Of a DNA stretch of 14,979 nucleotides, positions 6,019 through 13,872 are shown piece after piece. The DNA lies in assembly GCA_021648745.1 (NCBI GenBank), contig JAKISE010000082.1, forward strand, positions 1 to 14,979. The letters are read 5' to 3'. Under the pieces are notes generated by a model, which made no database searches, had not been told where the DNA came from, and was given only the letters and a program-made list of their open reading frames with translations. This stretch comes from Cyclobacteriaceae bacterium. Its GTDB lineage: Bacteria > Bacteroidota > Bacteroidia > Cytophagales > Cyclobacteriaceae. Both the position numbers and the translations under genes were made by a program. How positions within the stretch are numbered: the stretch's first letter is position 1; every line of letters begins with the position of its first letter.

Positions 6019-7797
6019 ATGCTGAAGTTAAAAATTGAAAAAATACTGCACGATACGCTAGCAAGTTTGTATAAGCTAGAAGTCGAAACTGCTGTGCAGC
6101 CCACTCGAAAAGAGTTTAAAGGTGCATACACGTTTGTTACCTTTCCATACCTAAGAGCGAGCAAAAAAAGCCCTGAACAAACAGGAGAAGAAATAGGGAA
6201 TGAGCTCATTAAACATGTTGATTTAGTAAGTGGGTATAATGTGGTTAAAGGCTTTTTGAATATTGAATTCACAGACACTGCTTGGGTAAGCTCTTTCAAC
6301 AAGATGATCAGTACTGATAATTATGGATTTAAAAATCAGGATGGAAGTGAGATGATGGTGGAATACTCCTCTCCTAATACAAATAAACCGCTCCACCTCG
6401 GCCACTTACGTAATAATTTTTTAGGTAATTCTGTGGCTCGAATTTTAGAAGCTAATGGCACTAAAGTGCACAAAGTGCAGATTATTAATGACAGAGGAAT
6501 TCATATTTGTAAATCGATGTTGGCCTGGCAAAAATTTGGAAATGGTGAAACCCCAGAATCTTCAGGCCTTAAAGGCGATAAGTTAGTAGGTAAGTACTAC
6601 GTAATTTTTGACCAGCAGTATAAGAAAGAGGTAGCCGAACTAATTGCATCTGGCATGCCAAAAGAAGAGGCTGAAAAGCAAGCATCTTTATTAAAGGAAG
6701 CTCAAAAAATGTTGCTCAAATGGGAGCAAAAAGAACCTGAAGTGTATTCCCTCTGGGAGAAAATGAATGGGTGGGTGTATGAAGGGTTTGAAAGTACTTA
6801 TAAAACCATGGGTGTTGATTTTGACAAACTTTATTACGAATCTGAAACCTATTTGCTTGGTAAAGATGAAGTGATGAAAGGGGTTGAATCTGGAATATTC
6901 TATCAAAAAGAAGACGGCTCTGTTTGGGTAGATTTAACCAATGACGGACTAGATCAAAAACTCCTTTTGAGAGCTGATGGTACTTCTGTGTATATGACCC
7001 AAGACATTGGTACGGCCATTCAACGTTTTAAAGATTATCCCAACATTACCGGGCAGGTTTACACGGTTGGTAACGAACAAGATTATCATTTCAAAGTGCT
7101 GTTCCTGATTCTTAAAAAATTAGGATTTAAATGGGCTGCCAATTGCCACCATTTAAGTTACGGAATGGTTGATTTGCCTAGCGGTAAAATGAAGTCGCGG
7201 GAGGGAACAGTGGTAGATGCAGATGATATTATGCAAGAAATGTTTGATACAGCAGAAGCACATACTAAAGAATTAGGAAAAATTGATGGATTTTCAGAGG
7301 AAGAGGCCAAGCAATTATACAAAACCCTTGGAATAGGAGCCATTAAGTACTTTTTGATGAAAGTGGATCCTAAAAAACAGATGATGTTTAATCCCGAAGA
7401 ATCCATCCAGTTCCAAGGAAATACAGGGCCATTTGTACAATACACACATGCTCGTATTTCTTCCATCTTACGAAAGGCAAAAGCAGATAATATTGATATC
7501 TCGAATGATGTAAATTGCTCACTTGCACTAACTGATACGGAAAGAGGAGGAATTTTTCTATTGAGTCAGTTTAATGCTAGAATTAATGAGGCAGGTGCAG
7601 AGTATTCACCCGCCATTATTGCACAATATGTGTACGATTTAGCCAAGGAGTACAATCGGTTTTATGCAGAATTATCCATTTTTAATGAAGAGAATTTGGA
7701 ACTAATGAAGTTTAGAATACAATTTTCTAAATTAGTGGCCGATGTAATAAACCGAGGTATGGGCTTATTGGGAATCGCTGTTCCTGAAAGAATGTAA
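6019..7797 (+). CDS. argS: Arginyl-tRNA synthetase
   Basis: A class I aminoacyl-tRNA synthetase of 592 residues that charges tRNA-Arg with arginine in the cytoplasm. It shows the ArgRS-specific N-terminal domain (about 1-95), the HIGH-type motif HLGH at 126-129 preceded by YSSPNTNKPL, a KMSKS-equivalent KMKSR at 390-394, and a helical DALR anticodon-binding domain over roughly the last 120 residues, ending in the conserved PERM. Length matches Bacteroidota ArgRS. ATG 6019 is chosen over an in-frame TTG at 6004. The 171-nt region upstream is shared with the divergent msrB gene and should hold both promoters; I could not identify either with confidence. Confidence 0.97.
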   Translation: MLKLKIEKILHDTLASLYKLEVETAVQPTRKEFKGAYTFVTFPYLRASKKSPEQTGEEIGNELIKHVDLVSGYNVVKGFLNIEFTDTAWVSSFNKMISTDNYGFKNQDGSEMMVEYSSPNTNKPLHLGHLRNNFLGNSVARILEANGTKVHKVQIINDRGIHICKSMLAWQKFGNGETPESSGLKGDKLVGKYYVIFDQQYKKEVAELIASGMPKEEAEKQASLLKEAQKMLLKWEQKEPEVYSLWEKMNGWVYEGFESTYKTMGVDFDKLYYESETYLLGKDEVMKGVESGIFYQKEDGSVWVDLTNDGLDQKLLLRADGTSVYMTQDIGTAIQRFKDYPNITGQVYTVGNEQDYHFKVLFLILKKLGFKWAANCHHLSYGMVDLPSGKMKSREGTVVDADDIMQEMFDTAEAHTKELGKIDGFSEEEAKQLYKTLGIGAIKYFLMKVDPKKQMMFNPEESIQFQGNTGPFVQYTHARISSILRKAKADNIDISNDVNCSLALTDTERGGIFLLSQFNARINEAGAEYSPAIIAQYVYDLAKEYNRFYAELSIFNEENLELMKFRIQFSKLVADVINRGMGLLGIAVPERM

Positions 7798-7801
7798 TCC
7801 T

Positions 7802-7895
7802 ATTTTTCACGCTTCGGATTACGTGGTACATTCGTTTAAGGAGCTTTGTTAGCGCAAGTGTCCGCTTGTGCTCCGTATTAATTGGAGTGAAAAAT
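7802..7895. repeat. Imperfect extragenic palindrome between argS and the GPx gene
   Basis: Perfect 9-bp outer arms (ATTTTTCAC at 7802-7810 and its complement at 7887-7895) enclose an inner hairpin, GCGCAAG paired with CTTGTGC around a TGTCCG loop (7852-7871), itself flanked by GGAG and CTCC. The whole can fold as a branched cruciform. It starts 4 nt after the argS stop and could end the argS transcript, or it may be a dispersed REP/MITE-like element. Copy number cannot be seen from one window. Confidence 0.6.
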
Positions 7896-7940
7896 CTTTT
7901 GTTATTGAATACAAAAGAACAAATATTAAATAAACAGACT

Positions 7941-8513
7941 ATGAAAATATCAATTCTTTATACAATAAGCCTACTTCTTTTTTCATGTGGGCTAAGCAAG
8001 GTAAAAACCAGACCAGCAGATATGAATCAAACCCCATCTTCTTCTATTTATGAATTTAAATTGCCTCTATTATCTGGCGACTCATTATCGTTTGCTTCGC
8101 TAAAAGGCAAAAAAATCCTGATAGTTAACACGGCTTCAGAATGCGGTTATACACCCCAGTACGAAGGCCTAGAAACACTGTACAAAAAACATGGCGATAA
8201 GGTTATAGTTGTTGGTTTTCCTGCCAATAATTTTGGAGGACAAGAACCAGGAACTGATGCAGAGATAGGAGCTTTTTGCAAGGAAAATTACGGGGTAACA
8301 TTTCCAATTTTTTCTAAAGTATCTGTGAAAGGAGACGATATGGCTCCCATTTACCAATGGTTATCTCAAAAGAATAAGAATGGTTGGAATGAAGATGCTC
8401 CTGCCTGGAATTTTTGCAAATACTTAATTGACGAAAAAGGGAATTTGCTTGCGTTTTACGGCTCTGCTATTGAGCCAATGAACGATGAGATTATAAAAGC
8501 CATTGACAACTGA
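7941..8513 (+). CDS. Glutathione peroxidase-like lipoprotein (thiol peroxidase family)
   Basis: A 190-residue thioredoxin-fold peroxidase that should reduce hydroperoxides using a cysteine. The peroxidatic site is Cys68 in NTASECGYT, with the family tetrad partners Gln101 (GGQEPG) and Trp156-Asn157 (AWNF). The usual FPCNQFGGQ motif reads FPANNFGGQ, so that cysteine is missing, while Cys113 in AFCKENYG is kept. The N-terminus MKISILYTISLLLFSC is a lipoprotein signal with Cys16 as the probable lipidated residue, placing the enzyme in the periplasm or outer membrane. ATG 7941 is preferred to an in-frame TTG at 7866, which would lie inside the palindrome and bury the signal peptide. The stop overlaps the menA start (TGATG). 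Confidence 0.9.
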   Translation: MKISILYTISLLLFSCGLSKVKTRPADMNQTPSSSIYEFKLPLLSGDSLSFASLKGKKILIVNTASECGYTPQYEGLETLYKKHGDKVIVVGFPANNFGGQEPGTDAEIGAFCKENYGVTFPIFSKVSVKGDDMAPIYQWLSQKNKNGWNEDAPAWNFCKYLIDEKGNLLAFYGSAIEPMNDEIIKAIDN

Positions 8514-9409
8514 TGAATACAAAAGCGTGGATATCTGCCTTTAGATTAAGGACATTGCCTTTAGCATTAGCTAGCATTGGTATGGGCAGTTTTTTAGCAG
8601 CTTCTCATCATAAATTCAGGTGGGATATTTTGATTTGGGCCTCATTAACAACCATTTTTTTGCAAATTTTCTCCAATCTAGCAAACGATTATGGCGATAC
8701 CGTAAATGGTGCAGATAGTGATTTAAGGCAAGGTCCAACTCGTGCGGTGCAGTCGGGTGCTATTTCAATGACAAAAATGAAAGTAGCTATATCTTTTCTC
8801 GGAATTCTATCCTTTTTAAGTGGGCTAATGCTACTGCATATATCTATTGGTTTAGGAAGCTTAATATTTTATGTGTTTCTAGGGTTTGGATTGGCAAGCA
8901 TTGCCGCTGCCTATTCTTATACAGCAGGCAAAAATCCGTATGGGTATGCGGGGCTTGGAGATATTTCAGTGCTGCTTTTCTTCGGGTTATTGGCTGTTTT
9001 AGGCACGTATTTTTTATACACTTTCGAATTTAGTTGGCTTAATATGTTGCCTGCTTTAAGTATGGGATTATTCGCAACAGCCGTATTAAATGTAAATAAC
9101 ATAAGAGATATTGAATCTGATAAAGTAGCAGGCAAGAAATCAATACCAGTAAGAGTAGGGAGAAAAAGAGCTGTTGTTTACCACCTTACTTTACTAGTTT
9201 CAGGATATGCTGCTTCACTTACCTATATATCATTTTTACCATTTACCTATTCAAGATTACTTGTTCTAATAGCTATTGTGCCACTGCTTATTAATGCAAA
9301 GGCTGTAATTAAGAAAATAGAGCCTAAAGAACTTGATCCTTATTTAAAGCAAATGGCTATTACTTCACTGTTATTTATGATTTTATTTGGGCTAGCAATA
9401 CTCTTGTAA
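8513..9409 (+). CDS. menA: 1,4-dihydroxy-2-naphthoate polyprenyltransferase
   Basis: A 298-residue integral membrane prenyltransferase of the UbiA superfamily. It attaches the polyprenyl tail to 1,4-dihydroxy-2-naphthoate, the membrane step of menaquinone synthesis. The two aspartate-rich motifs that bind Mg-diphosphate are visible: NDYGD at 58-62 with Asp68 and Asp70, and RDIESD at 198-203. The opening AFRLRTLPLALASIGMG and the following QGPTRAVQSG are characteristic of MenA rather than UbiA. About eight to nine hydrophobic segments are present, as expected. The start codon overlaps the stop of the upstream GPx gene by one base, so translational coupling is likely although the two functions are not obviously related. 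Confidence 0.93.
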   Translation: MNTKAWISAFRLRTLPLALASIGMGSFLAASHHKFRWDILIWASLTTIFLQIFSNLANDYGDTVNGADSDLRQGPTRAVQSGAISMTKMKVAISFLGILSFLSGLMLLHISIGLGSLIFYVFLGFGLASIAAAYSYTAGKNPYGYAGLGDISVLLFFGLLAVLGTYFLYTFEFSWLNMLPALSMGLFATAVLNVNNIRDIESDKVAGKKSIPVRVGRKRAVVYHLTLLVSGYAASLTYISFLPFTYSRLLVLIAIVPLLINAKAVIKKIEPKELDPYLKQMAITSLLFMILFGLAILL

Positions 9410-9424
9410 AACATCACGATGTTT
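9409..9424 (+). terminator. Small stem-loop after menA, possible weak terminator
   Basis: AAACAT and ATGTTT flank a CACG loop, starting on the last base of the menA stop codon, and are followed by an AT-rich but not T-only tract. The stem is short and AT-rich, so termination here is uncertain. Confidence 0.3.
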
Positions 9425-9501
9425 ATATAATTTTCATTAAATTATTGCTTTTTTTGATTACTTTTTGCTTATTATTCATATAAAGTAATTAAACCATCAG
9501 G

Positions 9502-11289
9502 ATGCCAAAATCACTTACCTTGTTCTTACTTGTTTTCGTAGTTAATTCTATATGTATAGCACAAGGCAAAAGTACGGTTAATAAGCTGAATGCACGTTCC
9601 TTTGAGTTGCGCTCGTTAAAAAGAGATAGCTCTAGAATACTGGCTTACCAAGCACTTGCCTTGAGTAAAAGTAAAAACTACCTTAATGGTATAAACCAGG
9701 CACAATTAAACTTAGGAATTCACTTTTGCAATTTAGATCAGTTAGATTCTGCAAGCCTATATTTAAATAACGCATATCAATTTTGGATGACCGAGCAGAA
9801 TAGTTTTTACTTGGCATTAAATAATTGGTATTTAGGTAAATTATATCAAAAAGTTGGAAATTTTGGTAAGGCCTTCAACTTTCTTAATAAAGCGGAAAAG
9901 CAATTTGAAACCCAAGGTAATAAGCTGTTTCAATTATATGTAATTACAGAAGAAGGAGTGTATTACGAAATGCAAGGAGATTATACCAAAGCATTAGATT
10001 TTTATTTGAAAGCATACGAATTAAGGGAGCTTATCGGTGATATGGAAAATTCGGTGCAGGAGCGAAGCAATATAGCTAGCATTTATGCAAGGATGGGTAG
10101 ATTTAAAGAGGCAAAAGAATATGCAAAATTATCGGTAGATGCTGCAAAAAAAAACCCTAAAGCATTTGGGCAATTAGCTGTTGAATTACGGGATTTGGGA
10201 AAAAAATTTCAAATGGAAAAATCATACGATAGTGCCATTTTTTATTATAGGAAAGCCCTAAAGACTTCTTTAGATACAAAGAGCCTGGCATTGCGCTCCA
10301 GCATATTTTCGAGCTTGGCTAGTTTGTACAACGAGGTGGGGGTATTGAATAAAGCCAATGCCTATTTGCTAAAAGCCAAGCAACTGGCCAATGGGTTAAT
10401 TCTGCTAGATATTTACTTGGAACTAAGTAAAAACCACCAAGCTAGGCAACAAACTGATAGTAGTCTTTATTATGCATCAAAGTGTATTGCGTTAGGGGAG
10501 CAACGAGGCAGCAAGCAGCATATACTAGAGGCTACTGCAATTAAAATGGAGGCTTTTGAACATTTACAACATTATGATAGTGCTTTTTTGTATGCAAAAA
10601 GGGCTAAGCAACTTTCCGAATTAATCTATAATGATAAAAAAGACAAACGGTTTAATAATTTAAGAGTGCAATTGGGTTTATTAGAAAAAGAGAAGGAGAT
10701 TGAAGCATTAAAATTAGTTAGGTATCAAGATAAGGTTCGCACTTTTAGAATTATTGGTGGCATAGCTATTATCTTAATCTTGGTCTTTGTTTTACTACTT
10801 ATTAGTAGAATTAAGCATAAAAAGAAACAAAAATTACTTGAACAACAACTGGCAAAAAGCAAACATAAATTATCGAGCCAAACGCTAAGTATGATCCATA
10901 GAAATAATGCTTTTGAAGAAATTGAACTTAAATTAATGGATGTTCGCTCCCGTTGCAATGGTAATGCCGACCCTGGTTTGCAAAAAATTCAACAAACGAT
11001 AAATCTAAATAAATCGCTTGATAGCGATTGGGATAATTTCTCCAATTATTTTAGCGAACTGCACGGTAATTTTTTAAAACATCTAAGTAGTCCGAACTAT
11101 GCACTATCTGATTATGAATTAAGGCTGTGTGCATTAATAAAGCTAAAATTAACCAATAAGGAGATAGCCACTATATTAAACATTGAGCACAATAGTGTTA
11201 AAATGGCCAAGTACAGGCTAAAGAAAAAACTTGGTATAAACGAAAATGAGAGTATGGATGATTTTATAACAGGAACTAGATTAATTTAA
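9502..11289 (+). CDS. TPR-repeat membrane protein with C-terminal LuxR-type HTH
   Basis: A 595-residue regulator architecture common in Bacteroidota. Residues 1-20 form a signal or anchor (LTLFLLVFVVNSICIAQ). Residues about 50-370 are a run of tetratricopeptide-like helical pairs with repeated motifs such as GDYTKALDFYLKAYEL, GRFKEAKEYAKLS and KSYDSAIFYYRKAL. A charged, probably coiled-coil stretch leads to one strong transmembrane helix at about 416-436, followed by a basic RIKHKKKQK stop-transfer segment, a second coiled coil, and at about 535-583 a GerE/LuxR-type helix-turn-helix (LTNKEIATILNIEHNSVKMAKYRLKKKLG). This implies TPRs outside the inner membrane and the DNA-binding domain in the cytoplasm. 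Signal and target genes are unknown. It may also act as a protein scaffold. Confidence 0.9.
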   Translation: MPKSLTLFLLVFVVNSICIAQGKSTVNKLNARSFELRSLKRDSSRILAYQALALSKSKNYLNGINQAQLNLGIHFCNLDQLDSASLYLNNAYQFWMTEQNSFYLALNNWYLGKLYQKVGNFGKAFNFLNKAEKQFETQGNKLFQLYVITEEGVYYEMQGDYTKALDFYLKAYELRELIGDMENSVQERSNIASIYARMGRFKEAKEYAKLSVDAAKKNPKAFGQLAVELRDLGKKFQMEKSYDSAIFYYRKALKTSLDTKSLALRSSIFSSLASLYNEVGVLNKANAYLLKAKQLANGLILLDIYLELSKNHQARQQTDSSLYYASKCIALGEQRGSKQHILEATAIKMEAFEHLQHYDSAFLYAKRAKQLSELIYNDKKDKRFNNLRVQLGLLEKEKEIEALKLVRYQDKVRTFRIIGGIAIILILVFVLLLISRIKHKKKQKLLEQQLAKSKHKLSSQTLSMIHRNNAFEEIELKLMDVRSRCNGNADPGLQKIQQTINLNKSLDSDWDNFSNYFSELHGNFLKHLSSPNYALSDYELRLCALIKLKLTNKEIATILNIEHNSVKMAKYRLKKKLGINENESMDDFITGTRLI

Positions 11290-11330
11290 TTTTTTGTAAT
11301 AAATAGTGATACTCCTTAACTATTCACACA

Positions 11331-11502
11331 TTAAACCCGAATTATGCGATAGGGTTCGTGATGAGGCTTTAAGTCACAATAAATCAGGCAGTTTGGATTC
11401 GAAAGCATAGCACCGCTATGGTGAGAACACAAACAAAGCAAAGCGACTGATTTGAAGTGAGTTAAAGGCCTAATAGAAATTCTATTGCATATTTCGGGTT
11501 AA
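11331..11502. repeat. 172-bp imperfect palindromic element
   Basis: The outer arms TTAAACCCGAATTATGCGAT and the complement of 11482-11502 match with a few substitutions. Matching continues inward (GGCTTTAAGTCAC against GGCCTTTAACTCAC, and AAATCAG in both arms) to a central hairpin CATAGC-ACC-GCTATG at 11406-11420. Compensating and near-matching arms of about 70 nt suggest a folded RNA/DNA element or a non-autonomous MITE-like repeat. There is no transposase in the window. Confidence 0.7.
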
Positions 11503-11514
11503 AGTGCCTTTTTT

Positions 11515-11554
11515 GCCACCAAGCCACCAAGCCACCAAGCCACCAAGCCACCAA
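11515..11554. repeat. Five perfect tandem copies of GCCACCAA
   Basis: Units begin at 11515, 11523, 11531, 11539 and 11547 without any mismatch, preceded by a T-tract and followed by GTTTTAC. It is non-coding and 8 bp is not a multiple of three, so it is a microsatellite-type locus likely to vary in copy number by slippage. Confidence 0.95.
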
Positions 11555-11637
11555 GTTTTACAAAAAATTATGTGTTTTAAGTCGCTACTTTGTGGTTTTG
11601 TAGCCTTTCTATTTTTTTGGCTGAATAGTTACCTAAA

Positions 11638-13698
11638 CTATCTCTTAATAAATTGTTTAATAACCTTTTGACCGCTGATTTCAAATTCAAAGAAATAAAG
11701 CCCTTTGGGAAGGGAAATTACCTCTAATTCGATTTTATTGTAAATAGTATAGTTTGCAATAAATTTCCCTTCGCTGTTTCGTATATTCAAAACAACCTTT
11801 TCCCCTTCTGGAATATTAATATTTACCATGCCATCCGGGTTAGGGTTAGGGTAAATGCTAAGTGCTAATTTTTCGCCTTGTTCGATAAACCCTGCAACTA
11901 CTTCCGCTTCAATGACTACATTTATGGTTCCTTCACAGGCTAAGCTATCCCTAACTATTACTACATAAGTTCCTGCGGCCAGGGCTGACAGGTCTTCGGT
12001 ATCGTCAAAGTCACCAGTTCCGTCATTATCCCAGTCAAAAGTATAGGGTGGTATGCCCCCGCTTACAGTAAGGTCTATGGTTCCGTCATTGCCCGCAATT
12101 TCGTTTGTTGCAGAAACGGATAGTTCAAGTGGTTCGGATACGGTAATGGTAATACTACTGCAATTTCCTGAGGTTACACAATTGCCTTCCCCTCTTACAA
12201 AATACGTGGTGGTTGTTTCAGCTGAAACGTCAATGGATGTGCCTGTGCTCAAAGGGGTGCCTCCACAGCTATTAGTGTACCATTGCCAGTTTGTAGCATC
12301 GTTCAATTCATTGCCTGCATCAACAGAAATGGTAACAACTGATCCACTACAGATGGATGAGCTGGTGGCGGTGAGGTTCGGCATATCAGGAGCATTACAA
12401 GCAACTGCACTTTTTTCGAAAACGCCCATATCAACGGTGCCGCCCATTATTCTTGTGTTTCCTAATAAATCTGTAGCATAAGTATCTGTATTATTTCCTG
12501 CATCAATGCAAGGCGAACTTTGCTGTAATTGCAAACCGTCATCAGCAGTCATCCAACAGCCATCTAATCCTATTGCATTTAAAATATCATTAAACTGTGG
12601 GTCGAGACTTAAATTTCCTGTTTGAGAACCTGAAATAATATGAGGTTCCGCTTGTCCTGACATATCAATATTAGAATACGTAGCAAGTACTTGCGAATTT
12701 GTACCTCTAATATAAAATTGTTGACCCTCTCCTGTTGCAGTGTTGTTCCACAGGATACAGTTTTTTAAAGTTACTGTACAAGAACCAGAGGTAGTTCCTC
12801 CACTTTCATCGCGGCTATCTGCTATAAATGCACCACCAAAACCATTGGTTGCTGAATTATTAGCAAACACACAATTAGTAAGAACTGGATGTGAATTTCC
12901 ACCTGCATTTCCTCCCCAAGCATACATAGCTCCAACATTGGTGGCAGATGTATTTTCGTAAAACAATGTATTCATAATTATTGGGCTTGAGTTTCCGCCT
13001 ACTCCATAACTATCCATTGCGCCAGCTGCATTGTAAGCATGGTTAGCATAAAAAATACAGTTAATATAAGTAGGGTTAGAATTACCATTGTTATAACCAT
13101 TATTAAAAGCACCTGCTCCAAAAGCAGCAAAATTGTTTGTAAATACGCAATTACGAATGGTTGGATTAGAAAATCCAGTACTACCATAGCCATGATTATA
13201 GATTCCGCCTCCTAATCCACTACCATTGGTTGTTGGCGATCTATTATCATTGCCATCTCTAATCACAAAACCATTTAAAATTGCAGTATCATCCATGGAA
13301 GGGTTCCAGATTACTGTGTAGCTATTATCAGCGTTTCCAGCATTTCCAATTTCTCCGCTTAATATGCTACAAGGTCCGCAAGTTAAGTTACGCTCTTCTA
13401 AAGTGTTTTCGGTGCTTTGAAAGCTTCCATAAATAGCTACGCCTGTTTTCATTGCAAAAGAAATGGAGCGATCTGTATTGGTGGTTGGTACGTATGTTCC
13501 ACAGGCTACCCAAACTTGATCTCCTACTACTGCAGTATTAATTGAGGTTTGTAAATCTTGTCCAGAAACTGCATTGCCCCAACTTGTGCCATCCATAAGT
13601 CCGGCACCAGAAGGGGTTACATAAAACGTAGTTTGTGCAGTAACTGTAAAGGCTAAAGTGATATAAATAATGCTAAGACAGAAGAATTTTGTTTTCAT
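11638..13698 (-). CDS. T9SS-secreted beta-helix protein with Ig-like and SprB-type domains
   Basis: A 686-residue extracellular protein. A Sec signal peptide (about 1-21, ending TVTAQ) precedes TTFYVTPSGAG, the typical start of right-handed parallel beta-helix 'choice-of-anchor Q' proteins. Residues about 160-340 hold five rungs of about 30 residues, each with N(C/T)xF/L-x-x-N and a Gly/Ala-rich GGA turn. The helix domain ends with SPCIDAGNNTD...VDMGVFE at about 425. A cysteine-containing Ig-like domain (about 433-515), a SprB-type repeat (about 520-598, GGIPPYTFDWDNDG and LAAGTYVVIV) and a C-terminal type A sorting domain (about 609-686, IYPNPNPDG...LPKGLYFFE) follow. The protein should be exported through the outer membrane by T9SS and attached to the surface or released. 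An adhesin or polysaccharide-binding role is plausible, but the ligand is unknown. No catalytic residues are recognisable. Confidence 0.92.
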   Translation of the reverse strand: MKTKFFCLSIIYITLAFTVTAQTTFYVTPSGAGLMDGTSWGNAVSGQDLQTSINTAVVGDQVWVACGTYVPTTNTDRSISFAMKTGVAIYGSFQSTENTLEERNLTCGPCSILSGEIGNAGNADNSYTVIWNPSMDDTAILNGFVIRDGNDNRSPTTNGSGLGGGIYNHGYGSTGFSNPTIRNCVFTNNFAAFGAGAFNNGYNNGNSNPTYINCIFYANHAYNAAGAMDSYGVGGNSSPIIMNTLFYENTSATNVGAMYAWGGNAGGNSHPVLTNCVFANNSATNGFGGAFIADSRDESGGTTSGSCTVTLKNCILWNNTATGEGQQFYIRGTNSQVLATYSNIDMSGQAEPHIISGSQTGNLSLDPQFNDILNAIGLDGCWMTADDGLQLQQSSPCIDAGNNTDTYATDLLGNTRIMGGTVDMGVFEKSAVACNAPDMPNLTATSSSICSGSVVTISVDAGNELNDATNWQWYTNSCGGTPLSTGTSIDVSAETTTTYFVRGEGNCVTSGNCSSITITVSEPLELSVSATNEIAGNDGTIDLTVSGGIPPYTFDWDNDGTGDFDDTEDLSALAAGTYVVIVRDSLACEGTINVVIEAEVVAGFIEQGEKLALSIYPNPNPDGMVNINIPEGEKVVLNIRNSEGKFIANYTIYNKIELEVISLPKGLYFFEFEISGQKVIKQFIKR

Positions 13699-13872
13699 AA
13701 TTTTATATTGGAAAGTGTACTCATTATAATCTTGTTTTTATGCGTTTTTTTATACAACATTTACCTTTTTATAAATGAAAATCATCTATAATTTTCCTGT
13801 TCATATAAAGCTTTAATTGACAACTGTATTTTTTTTAATACTTCTTTTCTTTTTCTCTCTTTATAGAATGAC

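Larger units (their letters stand above)
11290..11637. other. Convergent intergenic region carrying repeats
   Basis: These 348 nt between the ends of two converging genes contain no credible coding sequence. They hold a 172-bp imperfect palindrome (11331-11502), five tandem 8-bp repeats (11515-11554) and a short inverted repeat, GCTAC/GTAGC (11584-11604), followed by a T-run at 11612-11618 that might act as a terminator. Confidence 0.8.

Noticed and set aside
7866..7940. TTG start giving a longer GPx-like protein
   Set aside because: It begins inside the extragenic palindrome and would put 25 residues before a clear lipoprotein signal peptide.
12053..12481. Plus-strand open frame of 142 codons
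   Set aside because: It lies antisense within the T9SS beta-helix protein gene, whose domains are unambiguous on the minus strand.
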